This document shows, piece after piece, positions 12,701 through 25,897 of a stretch of 64,000 nucleotides of DNA; within the stretch, counting starts at the first letter, position 1, and each line of letters opens with the position of its first letter. The DNA is taken from NCBI GenBank assembly GCA_009760855.2, contig WPIO01000071.1, positions 935,001 to 999,000 of the forward strand, read 5' to 3'. The translations under genes and the position numbers were made by a program. The notes beneath the pieces are model-generated. The model was not told the origin of the DNA, made no database searches, and saw only the letters and a list, made by a program, of their open reading frames with translations. Source of the DNA: Cristatella mucedo. Lineage: Eukaryota; Bryozoa; Phylactolaemata; Cristatellidae.

Positions 12701-15700
12701 CTCGTCAGAATCGTCCGCTGCCCGTTTTTTGAGAAAGACTACGGAAACCGATTGGCGCGCATGAGCGCCGCATGCCGGAGGAAAGACGACATGACGCCGA
12801 AACCACAGCAGCTCTCAGCCCGTCGCGGCCGCGCGCGGCGAGAGAGCGCGCTCGGCAGCGCTGCGAGCTCACGAATTCGCCGTAGTGCATGACGCTCAGG
12901 TAGTCGTACGGCACGCCGAAGGCGTCCACCTCGGCTGCAGTGTACCGTTGAAAATTGTGGAGCTCTTTGGCCCCGACGTTCTCTTCCACGATCTTGACAA
13001 AGTCGTCGCGATCGGATCTCGTCTGCTCGTGATGGAAGCCGACGGCGTGGCCGAGTTCGTGTACGATGATGCCTTTCTGTTCAAGGAGACAAGAAACGGA
13101 AGCGCACCGTACAGCTCGCGGGACCGCAAGAGGGCGCTTTTCATAGCGAACGTGCATCCGCCATATTGGCCGCAGCCTGACCGCGAGCCTGCAGTCGTCT
13201 CCTACGATTGGTCGTTCGCATTGAACGGAGAGACTAGCGAGAGGCAGAGAGTGTTCGAGCAGCCGTCTGCCGCTAAAATTGACCTTGACCGTTTTTGCAC
13301 GACAAAAGCCGTCGCCGGCATTGCGGCTCCGTCGGCCTGCAACCGGTCGCACACGCTGCCTGTGAATCAACGAACAGGCTCAGCAGACGCTCGCCGTCAG
13401 CAGCTTAAGTGCTGCCACCTCTGACGCTGGCAGTGGTTGGCTGGCCACGTGACTTTCGGTTCGATCTACTTCTCCCCGACCTTCTCCCGCAGCCCTGGTT
13501 GAACGAACTATCGTCTTTACATGCACTTCCTATCACCTGACAATATAATAATATCCTATGACCTGACCACGTGACTGTGACCCTTCGTCACGAGACTGAA
13601 GGCTCCTTCCTCACTCTACTTCTTCTCGTTCAATATCTTCTTTTTGTTTGCACTCGCTGCGTTCAATTTGCTAGCACTGATTTAAGAATGTATGTAGCTT
13701 AACGACAGCGTGTTGAACTAGTGCACATCCTGACCAGAGAACCCTTGCTACTTTTGCAATCATCGCACTAGTGCTACGAAGGAAATTGCTACGTTCATTG
13801 CTACTTCTGGTCGCAGAAGAACCACCGTACGAACTTTAAATTAGACCGTCGGAATGGATGATAGCCCATCAATAGCGGCAGGTGAAATAACCACCACGCG
13901 CGCGCGAGAGAGAGGGCTCACCATTCTGCAGCCCTTGGCCAGCGTCAGTGGCTGTGCGTCGCCTTGACGACCGACGAAGGACGTGCAGCCGCCACCGTCC
14001 ACGACGCGCACATAGTCGGTGTCGGACGCTGTCGCCTGGCGGAACCGGACGCACGTGTACCTGTGGTAGTCGTTCAGCGCTTCCTGGAACTGCTGGTGGT
14101 CTTGGTCGGCTACAGACAGCAAGATAGCTCTTCATCGTTGGAACAAAAGCACGCCGTCGTGAGCGCTGCAGTGCTCGCCCGGCGCGAAGCCGCGCCACGC
14201 GCCACGGCTGCGCCGCAGGCCACGTGACATGACCACGTGACGTTTTCACTTACAGAAGTAAACCGCAATTCGGAAGGGGACGCTGGCGTTCGCCCAGCGC
14301 AAGTTCGGCTCTCGAATGGCCTTCCTTTTCTGCCGTCTCGTGGTGTTCTCTCTTTTGCTAGAGCACGAAAACATGTGACGTCACAGGCGTAAGGCAAGGC
14401 GCAGCAGCTTGGCTTCGCTTCGGTCATACTGACTTCGCCGACGCGTCGTCGTCGTCTTTCCGCGCACGCACAACGCATAGAATCAGATTTAATTTTCATA
14501 GGGCGCCATACGAGTGTACAAAGCGTTGCTATGTTTATTAACACCTTCACTACCTCATCATTGACTCCCACACTTCTGCCTTAAAGAGCATGTCCATCTC
14601 GACGCGCACCACGTTAGCGTCCTCCAATAGCTTGAACATCTTGGCTGCAACGAATGAACGATTCACATTGAGTGATCGCCAGGCATTTTGATCTCTTCGC
14701 GCCCTCCGCGAGACGTGAATGATAATCACACGCCGATCTGATAAGAACAGGCGCTTTCACGTCGGAGCTTCGAGTATGATGAGCGATCTCGCTACTTCTT
14801 AACGTGCACGCCTTTAACGACCATGGCCGAGCTAGGTTCAGCCATGGGACATACATAAAGTACTCGGACAGACATGAAGTTCTCTTAGGGCGCGATACAA
14901 ATGAATTATAGTAAAATATTGTGTCTTCATTATTATCCAGGAAAAAACTCGAGCCGTTGATTGGCAGGTCGATGGCCGACGGGAAATGTTTGCCACGTGA
15001 TCGCACGCAATTCCAGCAGCAGTGCGACAGGCCGGCCTAAGCGAGCAGAGATAGTGAGAAATCTCTGTAACGTCTTCACGCTGTTAATTCTGCTTGTTGT
15101 AACGTCTCGTGTGCGGAGGTCTCGAACGTCATTTATCGCGCGAGCATGGCTGCTCACAGCAGACACGCTCTGTGCTTCGCTAAGCGAGCTGTTGGACACG
15201 GTGGATGGAACAGAGCGGAATCCAACTCAAATACTCAATATCAGCCTCCATTATTCAGCTGCGTCCGTCGAGCGCACAGGCTTCTGCTTCGCGCCGCGAG
15301 TGCAAGCGCGACTCACACGACTCGGACGCCGCCATAATCGCCTGATCCATCGTCATTTGCGTTCCATTTATGACCATCGCGTCCGTCGTACAGTGCAGAG
15401 TCTGAGTACCCGTACAAATAAACAAAAGTCACAGACTTTGCAAGCGGCTACGGCTCTATCACACCTAAAGCTGTCGTTGCGAACCAGCATTTGCTTTCGC
15501 CCCGCAGTAGCGGCGGCAGCCGCGCATAGTCGGACGGTGCAGCGGCAGCTGCAGTTGCCGAAAACTGTACTGAGCCCACTAGTAAATCGCTTTCCTGGGC
15601 GGTCCGCATCACTGCGTTTAGACAGGCCCGGAACAACCAACGCGGGGCTCTGCGAAGTGATAAAAAGTCAGCGAACGACTCGGTCCTTACGGGAAGTGAG

Positions 15701-15828
15701 TGCTAGCGCCGGAAGCGATGGCGACGCAGCAGCGGCTGCCGCGGCGCCTCGGCGCTAGCGAGCTGAGACGCTGCGATGCGTGCGGGCGGCGCACTGACCA
15801 GCATCAGGAAGGCGATGGGTCCTAGCAT
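9762..15828 (-). CDS. Astacin-ShK metalloprotease A2, complete
   Basis: Secreted zinc metalloprotease, 482 codons over ten exons: 15799-15828, 15317-15401, 14554-14644, 14254-14357, 13922-14109, 12873-13076, 12612-12738, 11942-12052, 10146-10433 and 9762-9982 (TAG stop). Intron phases are 0,1,2,1,0,0,1,1,1 and every junction is GT-AG. Order of parts: signal peptide ([10 protein letters not shown] plus TLHCTTDA); propeptide; RQKR processing site; astacin domain with [19 protein letters not shown] and SVMHYG; a six-Cys module ([20 protein letters not shown], ending at HCS); a Thr-rich linker of about 50 residues, probably O-glycosylated; ShK 1 (from [10 protein letters not shown] to CPASCRSC); ShK 2 (from [12 protein letters not shown] to CPRACGVC); and a tail of about 35 residues. 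ShK modules are common C-terminal partners of invertebrate astacins; their role here is not known. Exons 1-7 are almost identical to A1. The last two exons resemble A4 more than A3. Confidence 0.93.
11580..11806. repeat. AT satellite-like run with palindrome, A2 intron 8
   Basis: TATATA runs interspersed with TTGCGAATATAT units. It includes a perfect 46-bp palindrome at 11662-11707 centred near 11684. Confidence 0.85.
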
Positions 15829-16990
15829 GGCGACGTGCGCCCTTCGTACGACGCTCGTGCTGCCGCTTCCGCCAATCATGATTCAGATGCCGCGGCCTCT
15901 GATAGCTCGAGCAGCGCTGCAGGGCGTATTTAAGCGCCCGCGCGATGACCTCTACCCTCCAACAGCTGCATGAGCTACGTTTAGCTCACAGGAGGCGAAT
16001 GAGGATGTTCGGGATCAAATTACGGCGATGCAGCCATCGTGCGTCACCGGCGGGAACGGCCGGTTCAACAACAACCCTGGCGGCGGCGGCAACATCTCGC
16101 GTCTTGCGACATCTTGTAGCGCTCAAGACGGAATCTCGTTATTGATTGAGCGACTTCGCAATTCTCCAGCACCGTCAACAGGATGAGCGAGAAACGAGAG
16201 CGAAACAATACGGCGTCATGTGACCACCGGCGCCGCCAGACCTGCCAAGCGCACGGCAATCGCTTTCCGGGAACGAGAGAAAATGCACCGCCAATCGTCG
16301 ACCACTGTCTAACTTGATCAAAAATACCAGTAACGATCGAGTCGTAAAGCGTCGTAAAGTCGTGAAGCGCCCAAACGTAGCCGATTTGCGATCACGGCGC
16401 AGTGCGTGCTCTACAAAGGAAGCTCGGAGATCGGCTAGCGACAGCTCACGGAATTATCAGCACGCGCGCCAGCACTCGAATACTGTACGAGTACGCTCTG
16501 GCGGAGGAACTGCTGTGAGAAACTCGACGTTTTCGCGCATTTTAACATGTCTAATCGTGCGATAACATGATGACAGTCTGTGGTGAGCTTAAGGTCACGA
16601 GAGAGTGTGCCATTGTGAGTTACTGCTGTCTCCAAAGGACTTGAGCTAATTGAGAGGCCTAGCGGAACGACTTGCCTCAGAACGACGGCTGGTACGAGGG
16701 GAACCCGGACTTGGAAGTATTTGTGCTTGGTAGGTCGAAGCGGCAGAGCGAGGGGACCGATAAGTGAATCATGAGCTCCTAAAGAAACAGGCTGCCTACC
16801 GAGCAACCTAAAGTCTCTCGGTACATGTGTTGTGCAACAACAATTTAGGGCGTTGTAAGGGCGACGGTAAGTTTGAAATCCATGTTTTAAGAACTTTGGA
16901 GAGCCCCATCAAACTGGGTTGCGCGACTTCCGTTATTCCGACAACCGCTTTATCTGCATTAAAGCTGCGGTTCAGAAGAGTTACAGTTGG
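12603..16990. repeat. Duplicated block I, copy 2 (A2 unit)
   Basis: Partner of 1-4380. The two copies differ by scattered single bases and a few short indels, so the duplication is recent compared with the A3/A4 split. Confidence 0.85.
15927..15934 (-). promoter_or_regulatory. TATA box of A2
   Basis: CTTAAATA on the minus strand, about 99 bp before the A2 ATG, in the GCGCTTAAATACGC context shared by all four paralogues. Confidence 0.55.
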
Positions 16991-18180
16991 AGACACGTTA
17001 TGTTGCAATACATTACTTTACAATACATTACTCTTTCATTGCTATCAAAACAATAGCTCACTGACTGTGCGCTCACTTCGCTGAATCAGAAACAGCATGT
17101 CTATAAGAACGACGTGTCTATCACACGTCACTTCCGCGTCATCTTGCGGAGTGACGAAAGTGTTGTGTGATGGAAGGACGGGCGGACTTTCTCGCTCTAA
17201 CTAATGCTGAAAATATATTGAGGAAGAGTTCGCAAAGCTTTCAAATCGAGCTGATTCCTGTTCTAGACATTTCTGGCATGTGGAAAGCAGTAAGCTTTAA
17301 AGCAGTAAGTAAACGTGTCAACGAAAATCCTGTAGGCTTGCAGCGAGAGAATGATGTGATAAACAAGTGAATCATGGAGATCCTTGAAGTCGCTGCTTAG
17401 CGAGCAGCCTGAGGTCTCGCTACTCGATGCTGCCTGCGGCATGACTGCTTCCTGCGACCTTCCGCTTGACCCTAATCTGACCTCGTTGACCCTCCTCCGA
17501 CCCTACTTCCTTCTTCTATGCCATGCAGCAACAAGATGCGTTACGACGTCCCGATTAGTTTATTAGATAATTTAAAGATATTGGAGATGAGTATAAATAA
17601 GTACACGTGAATCAATAGCTTCGCATATCGACTCTCAACGTTCAGCTCCATCACCACCTGGACGCCGTTTGGTTTAGTATGACAAGAAAACAGCCAGGAA
17701 TGCAATGTAACATAACGCATGCAATGCATGTGCGTCTGTCACTTCACAAAGACTAAGTGGGTGCTACGAGAAGAGTTTTTTATTGCGTCCTCGAAGCGTG
17801 AGTGGTTTTTTTGTAGGCGTGCGGCAGCCAACAGACTTAACAACACCCAACCAGAGAAAGTTGGAAACCTAGCTGAGTCAGGACGGCAGTCGAGGTATTG
17901 ATTGCCGTGGATGTAGCTACTTCAAATGGCTTAAGAGCATGTGTCACAGCTTGGAGCAGAGAAGCAGATGTTTTTTGTTGAATCCCGACTGAGATCTATC
18001 TGATAAATTCACTGTATTCAAAACTACAAGCTGCTTTGCGACAACCTTTTAAATAATCTTTGACCAAAAATGACGATGGGAAACTGGACGATGGCTTTTC
18101 TAGGACCTCAGAATCTGATACAGACTTTGTGGTATCGGTCTATTGACTTCCAATTCGATGGACATAGCCTTTAATAATCG
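15935..18180. other. Spacer between A2 promoter and LINE X
   Basis: About 2.2 kb related to the sequence upstream of A1 (3340-6840). Apart from the LINE Y remnant, I see no gene, RNA or regulatory site that I can support. Confidence 0.5.
17690..17950 (-). mobile_element. Old LINE Y 3' remnant, A2 unit
   Basis: Copy of the remnant at 6340-6640, carried by the block I duplication. Confidence 0.55.
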
Positions 18181-18182
18181 AT

Positions 18183-19258
18183 GTGATTGCCGAGCACAAC
18201 CTAGGTTTTCACTTCTATGTGGAAGACGTTCGAATCTACCTTTACTTTCATTTCTCCCAACCTTCAAGTACCTCGAATTCTCTCAGCTCCTTTGCTGCAT
18301 GTATTGATGACATCCGCACATGGATGGCAGCAAATCTTCTTAAATTAAACGATGATCAAACTAACTTACTAGTTATGGGCAAACCAAATGTGATTCAGAA
18401 GTTGGAAAGGCTGACGCTTAACATTGACTCTGTGTTGAAAAGTGATCTTTTGTTAGACAACAACTTCAGCTCAACAATCACGTCCGCATACTTTCAGCTA
18501 TATAACATTGTTAAAATTCGGGTTTGTTTAGATAAATATAGCACATTTAAGTTGGTCCATCCGTTTGTGAGTTCTCGTCTTGACTTCTGTAACTTACTGC
18601 TTGCTAGCCCGTCTGCATGTCCAATCAAGCGCTTACAGCTGGTTCGAAACACTGCAGCTGGGCTTGTCTGTCGAGTGCGTCGAAGCTGCCACATCACATC
18701 AATTCTCGCCGACCTGCACTGGCTACCAGTCAAGCAACGGATCGACTTCAAGATTGTGTCGCTTACGTTTATGCCCCTTCATTCTTTGGCACCAGCCTAT
18801 CTCTCAGATCTACTCCCTCACCAGGCCTAGCATCGCACCACCCGCTTTTCGGAATCGAAGAGTTTACCAATACCTCGTACAAACGTCTAATCCTTTGGAC
18901 GCAGTGCCTTTCGTTCGAATGCTCCCAAAGCCGGGAACTTACTTGCGACTTGTGGCTATTCATCTTTTCACTTCACCACATTAAAAAGGAATTCGAGACG
19001 CATATATTTATGACAGCATTTAGCGACTCCCTGTGATTCGTCTTTTCTATGCATATGCATGCTGACACTGTGCATGCTGCCACTAACCGCACTATCTCAC
19101 TGACCCTGTTCAAGTCACCCCAATTCATGTCATTCATGTTGTTTATCAAGCGTGATACCACTCACCGTTTGATCGTCTTTCTTTTGCAACAAATTTAAAT
19201 CGCCTAGAAAGAGATGTAGTTCACTGAGGGCGCTGTACCAAGTGTATTATTATTACTA
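18183..19258 (+). mobile_element. LINE X fragment in the A2 unit
   Basis: Paralogue of the element at 6842-7960, carried along by duplication. An internal deletion of about 60 bp near 18430 restores a longer frame by chance. The YADD position reads YVED. It ends in the same tail and ATT repeats. Confidence 0.85.
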
Positions 19259-19315
19259 TGGAAGCAACCCGATAAGAGAAGCATTGGAAATCTGAGTTCG
19301 GGATCAAATTAACAC

Positions 19316-20408
19316 TTGTGGAAGGCACTCAGTTGTACCTTTGCTTTGATCCCTTCCAGCCTTGGACCACCTCGAATTCTCTCAACTTACTTGCTGCCCG
19401 TATTGATGACATCCGCACATGGATGGCAGCAAGTTCTCCAAGACCAAACGATAATAAAAACCAGCTTACCGGTTATTTGCAAACCCATTTTTATTCGGAA
19501 ATTGGAACGGCTGAAGCTCAAAATCGGCTCTGTCAGCATATCTCCTGTTGAATTAGCTCGAATTCTAGGTGTCACATTCCAAAGTGACCTCTCGTTAGAC
19601 GACCACATCAGCTCCACAATCAAGTCTGCCTACTTTCAGCTACATAACATTGCTAAAATTAGGCCTTGTTTAGATAAGGATACCACGTCTAAGTTGGTCC
19701 ATGCATTTGTGACATCCCGTCTTGACTTCTGTAACTCACTGCTTGCTGGCCTACACGCATGTGCAATCAGATGATTATAGCAGGTGCAAAACTGTGCAGC
19801 AAAGTTTGTCTGTTGTTAGTTTCGAAGTTGCCACATCACACCACTTCTTGCCGACCTGCACTGGCCCCAAGTCAAGCAATGGATCGCCTTCAAGGTTTTG
19901 TCGCTCACTTTTATGTCACTTCATTCTTTAGCTCTAGCCTATCTCTCAGATCTATTCCCGCACCTGGCAGAGCATCTTACCACCCGCTTTTCGGAATCCA
20001 ACAGTTTACCAATACCTCGTACAAACGTCACATTCTTCGGAGACCGTTCATTTTTTTCGTAAGCTCTCAAAGCCTGGAACTCCCTCCCGACTTGCGTTAG
20101 ACATTCCCTGACTGGACCACATTTAAAAAGAACTTAAAAACACGTATTTAGGACAGCCTTCAGTGGTCCCAGTGATTCGTCCTTCATGTGCTTATACGTG
20201 CGAACACTGTGCATGCTGCGCGTAACCACATTTGCATGCTGACGCTGCGCATGTCACCCCTAACCATGTTATTTCATGTTGTTTATCAAGTATGATATTA
20301 CTCATCATTCAATTGCGTTTTTTTTTGCAGCAGATGTAAAGCGCTTAGAAAGAGATTGAGTTCTCTGAGGGCACTTTATCAAGTGCATAATTTTTATTAT
20401 AATTACTA
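19316..20408 (+). mobile_element. LINE X fragment, second tandem piece
   Basis: A separate, more decayed member (DDIRTWMAASSPRPND, later LVHAFVTSRLDFCNSLLAG) immediately after the previous one, ending in its own tail (GCGCTTAGAAAGAGATTGAG) and a TTAT-rich end. Confidence 0.8.
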
Positions 20409-21469
20409 ACCGGATGCGCACAAGTAACGAGGCGTGCCAAAGCTCTAAGTCACGCGACTGCTGCTTGGCACCCTCGTGCTGCGAAGGGCGACCAGCGTTT
20501 CTTGGTTACCGAGGAGTAAATGCGCCCTGACTCTTACAGCGCCAGTAATCTCTATTAATAACTACAGCTCATTGACCGCAGACTCGCTTCGCTGAGTCAG
20601 AATCAATACGTCTATTAGATTACATATCTATCACATGTCACTCCTGTAAGTTGTGGTCGCCATCTTTCGGCGTGACGGAAGTCCTGCGTGACGTAAGGAC
20701 GGGTGGACTTTTCGCTTTCACTAGTATCAAAAAATTAAAAACAAAGAGTTCGCAAAGTTCTCTAATCGAACGGATTCACATTCTCGGCATTTCTGGCATG
20801 TGGAAAGCAATCAGCAAAGTAAAGCAGTAAGTTAACGTGTCAATGATAACTCGAGAAACTCAGCGTGCATGAGCACTCATTAGGGCTATTCGCACTGATG
20901 GAGCAAATGCTGTGAGCAGCAGCAGCTAGTGGGATTTAATATTCTTTTTTTAATTTCCAGTCGGTAGATATAGCGTTCAGATTTAACGGTAATCTCCAGG
21001 CGGTAGGAACGTACGAGTCCAAGGCTTGGGTCTTCGAAGGATTGAAGCTTAGCTAGAGGCACTACCAAATGCTTGAGTCAGAGGGACGGGTGAAATTATC
21101 GCAACCCAGATTAGGAAGTATTTATGATAGGTAGGCTTGCAGCGAGAGAATGATGTGACAAACAAGTGAATCATGGAGATCCTTGAAGTCGCTCGCTTAG
21201 CGAGCTGCCTAAGGTCTCGCTACTCGATCCTGCCCGCGGCATGAGTGCTTCCGCTCGACCTTAATCTGACCTCGTTGACCCTCCTCCGACACTACTACCG
21301 AGTTTTGTTCTTCAATGTCATGCTATAAAATGACGTTTTCCAACGTCCTAAATATATTTTAGTAGATATGATTTAAATAATTATAAATAATTATAGTTTC
21401 GCATATCGACTCTCAATGATCAGCTCCCTTTCCGCCAAGATGTGGTTTGGTTTAAGGATGACAAGAAAA

Positions 21470-21740
21470 AAGCCAAGAATGCAATGTGACATAACGCATG
21501 CAATGCATATCCGTCTGTCACTTCACAAAGACTAAAAGGGAAGGGTGCTACGCAGGAGATTTTTCCACTGCGTAGCACGAAGCGTGTGGGGCTTTCGGTC
21601 CGCATTCGGTAGCCAGCAGACTTAATCACACGCAACCAGAGAAAGTCGAAAGCACAGCTGAGTCAGGAGGGCAGTCGAGGTATTGATTAGCATGGACGTA
21701 GCATCTTCGAATGGCTGAAGAGCATGTGTCAACGCTGGGA
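21470..21740 (-). mobile_element. Old LINE Y 3' remnant, third copy
   Basis: Third member of the same remnant family, in the spacer downstream of A3. It is followed by an AT-rich run at 21790-21910. Confidence 0.5.
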
Positions 21741-21784
21741 GCAGAGAAGCGCAGATGCTTTTTGTTGAATCCCGACTGATATCT

Positions 21785-21912
21785 TTCTGATAAATTTTAT
21801 AATTTATTTTATTAATTAATTTATAATTTATTTTTATATTATATATTATAATTTAATATAATATAATTGTATTATATATTATAATTTTATATTTTAAAGT
21901 TTATATATCTGA
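21785..21912. repeat. AT-rich low-complexity run
   Basis: Built of TTTATAATTTAT-like units between a LINE Y remnant and the A3 3' flank. Confidence 0.7.
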
Positions 21913-22352
21913 TGAATTCACTGTATTCAAAACTGCAAGCTGCTTTGCGACAACCTTTTTAATCATCTTCAACCAAAAATAACGATGGGAAACTGGACGA
22001 TAGCTTTCCTATGACCTCAGAATCTAATACAGACATGGCTGCCTATCGGCGTGCATTTATAAGTAAGCGTCCTGGCCGAGTAGGATCACTTTTACATGCG
22101 AGTAGGATCCTTAAGGTCGACGGCTGCCGGAGGCGTGGCCCTCCGGTCCGGCTCTGACGTGGCGCCATAAATCTGCAGCTACGCTTATGCTGCTGTGTCT
22201 CTGGCGTGCCATAAAACCTTCAAAGTGGCATCGCACTCAGCTTAGGCGCTGTTTCGAACGTTGTCGTGAGATCATAGGTCGCCTCGCGCTCCATCGAGCT
22301 CCGATCGACCGACTTCGGCTCGCTGCGACTGGCCGCCGAGTGGTCATCGGCA

Positions 22353-23404
22353 TCACCTGCTTTTGCTCGTCCGCCTTCTTTCTTCGCGGCTAGTGCCGCC
22401 GCCGCGGCTGACAGCGGGCACTGGCGCTGGCGCTGGAGCCGATATCGCCACCGGCGCCTTCGGCGTCGTCTTCGTAGTCGTTGCAACAGTCCTCGGCATC
22501 GTGCGGGCAGCCGCGGTGGCGGCGGGGGTGGCGGCGGAGGCGGCAGTCGAGCAGACTCCGCAAGCCCTCGGGCAGTTCAGCTGCATGTAGGCCGCGTAGT
22601 GCTTCGAGGAGCAGCGGCCGAGTCCGCGCCAATAATGGCATCGAGCGTCCTCGTCGAGGCAGCGAGCTGCAGCCAACGGAGCGCCAGTTTGCACTCGCAC
22701 CTCTGACGGCTCTAACGGCTCGCGCCACTAACGGCTTCCTACAGTACTACTGCGTCCGCCTCGGCCTCGCCGACCGCATCGCTCGCCCAGCTTAAGCTTA
22801 AGCGCGACCGTCGGCGTCGGCGCTGGCGCTGAAGGAGGCGAGTGGCGCTCAGCGCGCGAGCTGAGCTCGAGCGCTCCTACGTCGCGTCCTACGCGCCCTC
22901 TACGTCACGTCCACGAGCGCGCCTACCTGCTGCTGCAGTTGTCACGTCCGCGCCTTCGCAAGAGCGGCAGGACGCGGCGCAGTGGGAGAGCATGTATCCA
23001 GGGTGGGCGTGGCATTCGCCTCGCTGAGCCCAGGCGCTGCACATGGCGTTCGCGTCGCTACACGGGCGTCCCCGAGCGGCGGTCGTAGCATCGGCCCGAA
23101 GACTGGAGGCCGTTTGCGGCAGCGTCGTCCGATGAGTTCGAGCATTGGATTCGAGCTGCGTTCGTCCGATTGCAGTTCTCAGAGGCGTCGGCGAAGGCTG
23201 AGTAATGCCTACCGATGGAGCATAGGTAACAGCGAAGAATGTCGATATCGCTTAACCATTTTATGCTGTATCTCGAAATTTAAGTCTCAATCTCTCTCTC
23301 TCACTCTTTCACTCTCTCTCTGTCTGTCTGTCGTTCTCTCCCTCTCTCTCTCTCACTCTCTTCCTCTCTCACTCTTACGCTCTCTCTCTATCTCTCTTCA
23401 CCCC

Positions 23405-23481
<77 letters not shown>

Positions 23482-23543
23482 ACTCTCTCTCTCTCTCGGT
23501 CTGTCTCTCTCGCTTTCTCTCTCACTCACTCTCTCTCTATCTT

Positions 23544-23574
<31 letters not shown>

Positions 23575-25856
23575 TTCCCTCTTTCTCTCCCTCCCTCCTC
23601 TCTCTCTCTTTATATAATATATATATATATAACTCATTTGTATAGTGCCCCAAGAGAACTTAATCTCTATTCAGGCGCTTTACATGCGCCTCGGGGCTCG
23701 AGCCCACGACCTCAGCCAGAGCTTGGTCCCCGGGACGAGCGCCTTAACCGCTGGACCAATCCAGCTCGGCAAATTCCCTCTGTGTATTTCTATCTATGCG
23801 TTACTCTGTCCATCTATCTATTTCTCTCTTTCTCTTCCTATCTATACCGCTCTCCCTTTCCTTCCCTTTTTCTCTTCCTCCCTCTCTCTCTCTCTCTCTC
23901 TCCTATCTACTCGTAACTATGTAAAGCATATAGCAAATGCTGCGACTATCTGTAAGGGGGTTTTGAGTTTTTTTTAAGGAATGACCGCCAATTCATCGCT
24001 GCTCGCGAGCTGAAACGACGATGCTTTCAGCTTCAGCGACGTTTATAAACGCAGCAGGCGGCGGCTGAGACTTACCGGAACACAAAGTTACTGGCAGGGC
24101 GTCGTCTCCCGAAGGGCACCAGCAGGCGCAGTCCGGTCCGACGAAGCCCTCTCCGGGGCACTGCCTTTCAGGACACTTGCTTTTCGCTGCGAAATAGAAA
24201 TAAATTATGACTAAAATTTGCTATTAGAGCATCGTGACAGGCAATGGCGGCACATCGTGCATGTCGCTATCGGAAGCAGAAAAAGTCTCTCGGACGACGC
24301 AGTAAATAGGACGCTCGCTCTACTAGTGGTATTACCCATCGATCTCCATTTCTCGAGCACTAGCTACCACCAGTGCCTATGGTTAGTTAACGGCAAAACT
24401 CTCATCTATCGAACAAAAACCATTAGAAAAACGTTTGATTGACCAGCTCTTCTCACCCTCTCGTCATCTGCTGACGCCCTCTACACGCTCTCTAAGCGCT
24501 CTCTACGCGCTGCCGCCGCTTCAGAGAGCAGCCAGCTTCTCACCGCAACATGGACTCGAAATGGACGGGCCAGTCTTTGCGGCGCCTGGCGAGAACGAGT
24601 CTAGGAGCGTAATTTGTCGGCTGTCGCCATAAGAATGACGTCAGCAGCAACTGCCTGCGCCTCTCCAGCCGGCACCAGGCGGCGCGAGAGGACGTGAGTT
24701 TACTTAATTTTTTTTTACATTAGCATAGGAAAGGAAATGTCTGCGCCTGCTACTAGTAGCGCAACGACCGATGCTGCACCCGTTGCAGATGTCACAACTG
24801 CTAACGGTGCAACCGCGTCTCAGAAAGCGGAAGTCTCAGAAAGCGGAAGTCTCAGAAAGCGGAAGTCTCAGAAAGCGGAAGTCTCAGAAAGCGGAAGCTT
24901 CGCATCGATTACCTTCTAAAATCTAAAGCGCTCGTCGCATACGATGCTCAAGCGATCGCTTCAGACATCTCCGTGTTTACCGATACGCACATGAAAAGCA
25001 CATCGCGCAGATGCACATGAAAAGCACATCGCGCAGACGCACATGAAAAGCACATCGCGCAGACTCAGACCGAAGCTGCGTTTTCGCGAAAAGGACGTCA
25101 GCAGCGACCGCCGGAAGTCTCGTGCGTTGACGTCATTGGGGGCGCGCGAGCGGACGCTAATGCGCGCGCATTCGCTGACCTGCGCATCCGTACATCAAGT
25201 TGACCAGCTTTATGTCTCTGAAGCTGAAGCCGCCGCGTTGGCCGATGCGCTGCTGGAACGCCGTGTCTCTCGTCAGAATCGTCCGCTGCCCGTTTTTAGA
25301 GAAAGTCTACGAGGACCGACTAGCGCGCGTGAGAGCGCCGCTTGCCAAAGGAACGCCGACGCCGCGCTGCCGAAATCGCTGCAGCGTTCCGACCGTCGTG
25401 GCCCCGCACGCGGCGAGAGAGAGATAGAGAGTTCGCGGCGTAGGCGGCGGCAGCGCTGCGAGCTCACGAATTCTCCGTAGTGCATGACGCTCAGGTAGTC
25501 GTACGGCACGCCGAAGGCGTCCACCTCGGCTGCAGTGTACCGTTGAAAATTGTGGAGCTCCGTGGCCACGACGTTCTCTTCCACGATCTTGAGAAATTCG
25601 TCGCGATCGGGTCTCGTCTGCTCGTGGTGGAAGCCGACGGCGTGGCCGAGCTCGTGTACGATGACGCCTTTCTGTTGAAGGAGACAAAGAACGAAAGCGG
25701 ACTGTGAGGCTAGCGGTCCGCCAGGAGGCGCTTTTGATAGTAGGCAATCAACAGCCATATCAATAGCAGCACGAGCGCGAGCCTTCTCCTGTGATTGGTC
25801 ACGTTAAAGAGAGAGAGAGAGCGAGAAGAGAGAGAGAGCGAGAAGAGAGAGAGAGC

Positions 25857-25897
<41 letters not shown>

